From Pseudomonadota bacterium (GTDB taxonomy: Bacteria > Pseudomonadota > Gammaproteobacteria > SZUA-229): DNA of 5,334 nucleotides. The position numbers and the translations under genes were made by a program. Below, one piece after another: positions 4,582-5,334 of the stretch (its first letter is position 1; the number at the start of each line of letters is the position of its first letter). The stretch is from the NCBI GenBank assembly GCA_030673345.1, contig DAOVJH010000121.1, positions 1-5,334 of the forward strand, in the 5' to 3' direction. The notes beneath the pieces are model-generated. The model was not told where the DNA came from and did not search any database. It saw only the letters and a program-made list of their open reading frames with translations.

Positions 4582-5334
4582 TTGAGTAAAAATATTACAA
4601 AAGGTCTTTTTGCGTTCGTACTGCTAATTAGCGTCCTGCCGGCACTAGCTGAGACTGTTCCTGAGCAACTTCATTTCATCATCAAGAAGTTCGAGATCCT
4701 TGGTGAAAACCCCCTGTCTGAATCAGAATCCCAGGCTGTCTTCGAATATTACCTGGGTGACCATTATGGTCTCGAAGGCATTCAGGAAGCGGCTGCAGCA
4801 TTTGAAAAGAAGCTGCGTGAGAGTGGTTATTCTTTTTATCAGGTCAACCTTGCGCCGCAGAAACTGGAAGATGGAACCATAAAGCTGCAGCTTATTCAGC
4901 TAAAAGTCGACAAGGTAGAAGTCGAAGGCAACCGTTACTTCGATGCTGAAAACCTGGCCCTTAATATCCCGACCTTAAAGTCGGGTAAAACACCGAATAC
5001 GCGCATCTTGTCACGCGCGATCAATATGGCTGATGAGCAGCCTTCCAAGACACTGAAGTTACAGTTTTCAGAAAGTGAAACCGGTGGCGCAATCGATGCC
5101 AAACTGAAAGTCGAAGACCTGAGGTCCCATTTTGCCTTTGTTTCAGTCAATAACACGGGTAATGACGAAACTGGTCAGTTTCGATTGACGGGCGGTTATC
5201 AATTCTCCAACCTGTTTAACCGTGACCATAATCTTTCTTTAAGTTATACCACCTCGCCCAGTGATTTTTCAGCCGTTAAGCAGTACGGTCTTTCTTATAC
5301 CATTCCTTTCTATGAAGTCGGTGGGCAGTTAAAC
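4582..5334 (+). CDS. ShlB/FhaC-type two-partner secretion transporter (TpsB), 3' end outside window
   Basis: This is the first 251 codons of an outer-membrane transporter of the Omp85/TpsB superfamily, which exports one large TpsA partner (adhesin, haemolysin or contact-toxin type) across the outer membrane. The signal peptide is residues 1-23 (K3 and K7, core LFAFVLLISVL, cleavage after ALA). POTRA1 spans about 30-105 and includes the helix-rich EGIQEAAAAFEKKLRESGY followed by a strand. POTRA2 spans about 106-180, with VEVEGNRYFDAENL as its first strand and helix. The barrel begins near 181 with the typical SVNNTGNDETGQFR, LFNRDHNLSLSYTTSP and QYGLSYTIPFYEVGG strands. Only TTG at 4582 can serve as start: the preceding codon is TAA, and no ATG precedes the hydrophobic core. 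The frame has no stop to the window edge. Complete family members have about 550-600 residues. Cargo is unknown from this window. Confidence 0.88.
   Translation, partial: MSKNITKGLFAFVLLISVLPALAETVPEQLHFIIKKFEILGENPLSESESQAVFEYYLGDHYGLEGIQEAAAAFEKKLRESGYSFYQVNLAPQKLEDGTIKLQLIQLKVDKVEVEGNRYFDAENLALNIPTLKSGKTPNTRILSRAINMADEQPSKTLKLQFSESETGGAIDAKLKVEDLRSHFAFVSVNNTGNDETGQFRLTGGYQFSNLFNRDHNLSLSYTTSPSDFSAVKQYGLSYTIPFYEVGGQLN

Noticed and set aside
4700..5156. Two open frames of 60-73 codons overlapping the TpsB gene (one in another plus frame, one antisense)
   Set aside because: They are shadows of the TpsB frame, which has a signal peptide, POTRA domains and barrel strands across the same DNA.

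Overview
The window looks like chromosomal DNA from a gammaproteobacterium. The basis is an RlmKL-type fused 23S rRNA methyltransferase, an Rsd/AlgQ-family anti-sigma-70 factor, a DUF938 methyltransferase, a HopJ-family protein and two outer-membrane beta-barrel proteins with signal peptides. Base composition is moderate to slightly AT-rich, and nothing in the proteins fixes a genus. No rRNA, tRNA, CRISPR array, transposase, integrase or insertion-sequence ends were seen.

Layout from left to right. (1) Positions 1-791, plus strand: the C-terminal RlmK half of rlmKL, entering from the left edge. (2) Positions 909-1397, minus strand: rsd, convergent with rlmKL, with its own strong sigma-70-type promoter. 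(3) Positions 1495-2343, minus strand: an exported 282-residue outer-membrane beta-barrel protein with a GTG start. (4) Positions 2422-3015, plus strand: a DUF938 SAM-dependent methyltransferase, divergent from the barrel gene. (5) Positions 3145-3339 and 3439-3726, plus strand: two small unrecognised genes. The first is a 64-residue Cys-rich protein with an excellent ribosome binding site. The second is a probable two-helix membrane protein with a weak start site. A perfect 10-bp inverted repeat lies between them and overlaps the first gene's stop codon. (6) Positions 3922-4287, minus strand: a HopJ-family protein. (7) Positions 4288-4581: a divergent intergenic region with promoter-like hexamers and several short perfect inverted repeats. 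(8) Positions 4582-5334, plus strand: the start of a ShlB/FhaC-type (TpsB) two-partner secretion transporter. It begins at TTG and is cut by the right edge after 251 codons.

The genes do not form one pathway. Strand changes occur at most boundaries and each gene appears separately expressed, so this is mostly a row of conserved single genes ending at the edge of a secretion locus. The points most worth following are the TpsB gene, which seems to lack the N-terminal plug helix and whose cargo should lie just outside the window, and the small C-x-C-G-C-G protein. I found no clear sign of a wholly new multi-gene system here.
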